The notes under the pieces: generated by a model
What the model saw: only the letters and a program-made list of their open reading frames with translations
Told to the model about the DNA's origin: nothing
Databases searched by the model: none
From: Saksenaea vasiformis B4078
Lineage: Eukaryota; Mucoromycota; Mucoromycetes; Mucorales; Saksenaeaceae
Direction of reading: 5' to 3'
Length of the DNA: 19,483 nucleotides
Assembly: GCA_000697055.1 (NCBI GenBank)
Contig: JNDT01001496.1
Location: 1 to 19,483, forward strand
Shown here: piece by piece, positions 19,462 to 19,483 of the stretch
Layout: each line of letters opens with the position of its first letter
Numbering within the stretch: position 1 is the stretch's first letter
Program-made: the position numbers and the translations under genes

Positions 19462-19483
19462 AAAAAAAAAAAAAAAAAAAAAA
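19462..19483. repeat. Terminal 22-A homopolymer
   Basis: The window ends inside an uninterrupted run of 22 A. This may be where an assembled contig broke at a homopolymer rather than a biological boundary. No coding sequence with splice loss precedes it, so a retroposed poly(A) tail is not supported. Confidence 0.85.

Larger units (their letters stand above)
17641..19483. other. Repeat-rich, gene-poor right end of the window
   Basis: No gene is supported. Contents: a 15-A run (17656-17670); tetranucleotide-like CATC/CTGC/CTTC blocks (about 17926-17975); a hairpin pair (18158-18212); G-runs (18281-18298, 18446-18466); a TGA/TTA triplet tract (about 18827-18854); a (GA)n tract and a terminal A run. 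From 18780 onward the DNA is AT-rich. The 103-codon plus-strand frame at 17716-18027 is low in complexity at its end and has no recognised domain. Confidence 0.5.

Overview
The window looks like nuclear DNA of a filamentous, early-diverging fungus, most likely Mucoromycota. This is inference from gene content and architecture, not from a search. Four conserved eukaryotic genes can be read. Three of them are cut by 23 very uniform introns of 47-66 nt with GT(AAG)...AG borders and CTAAC/CTNAY-like branch sites, and the intergenic DNA carries pyrimidine runs and microsatellites.

Layout. 1-~130: possible 3' end of an upstream plus-strand gene. 232-2241 (minus): a Mutator-like (MULE) transposase with FAR1-type DNA-binding, DDE and SWIM regions, broken by stop codons. 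2549-7023 (plus): a complete ten-exon raptor (KOG1/Mip1/RPTOR) gene of 1329 aa, the substrate-binding subunit of TORC1. Its promoter interval holds a (CA)n tract, an 18-bp double E-box palindrome, a TATA box and a short uORF. 7363-8399 (minus, convergent with raptor): a six-exon gene for the spliceosomal core protein SmB/B' (245 aa), whose start codon sits alone in the first coding exon.

8400-13100 is a graveyard of DNA transposons: a second, unrelated MULE relic (plus), a PIF/Harbinger relic (plus) and a dead Tc1/mariner transposase (minus), set in unassigned sequence. I saw no retroelement.

13379-13843 (plus): intronless mitochondrial ribosomal protein uS8m (154 aa). 14269-16046 (plus): a ten-exon mitochondrial short/branched-chain acyl-CoA dehydrogenase (422 aa). 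16047-19483: about 3.4 kb without a recognisable gene, with homopolymers, G-runs, microsatellites and a pair of adjacent hairpins. The window ends in a 22-A run.

The host genes serve separate housekeeping roles (TORC1 signalling, splicing, mitochondrial translation, branched-chain acyl-CoA oxidation). Nothing indicates a functional gene cluster. The three multi-exon gene models were rebuilt by hand: every exon junction keeps frame and total coding lengths are exact multiples of three (3990, 738 and 1269 nt). I found no convincing new biological system. The points most worth checking are gene-structure and regulatory oddities of raptor and SmB.
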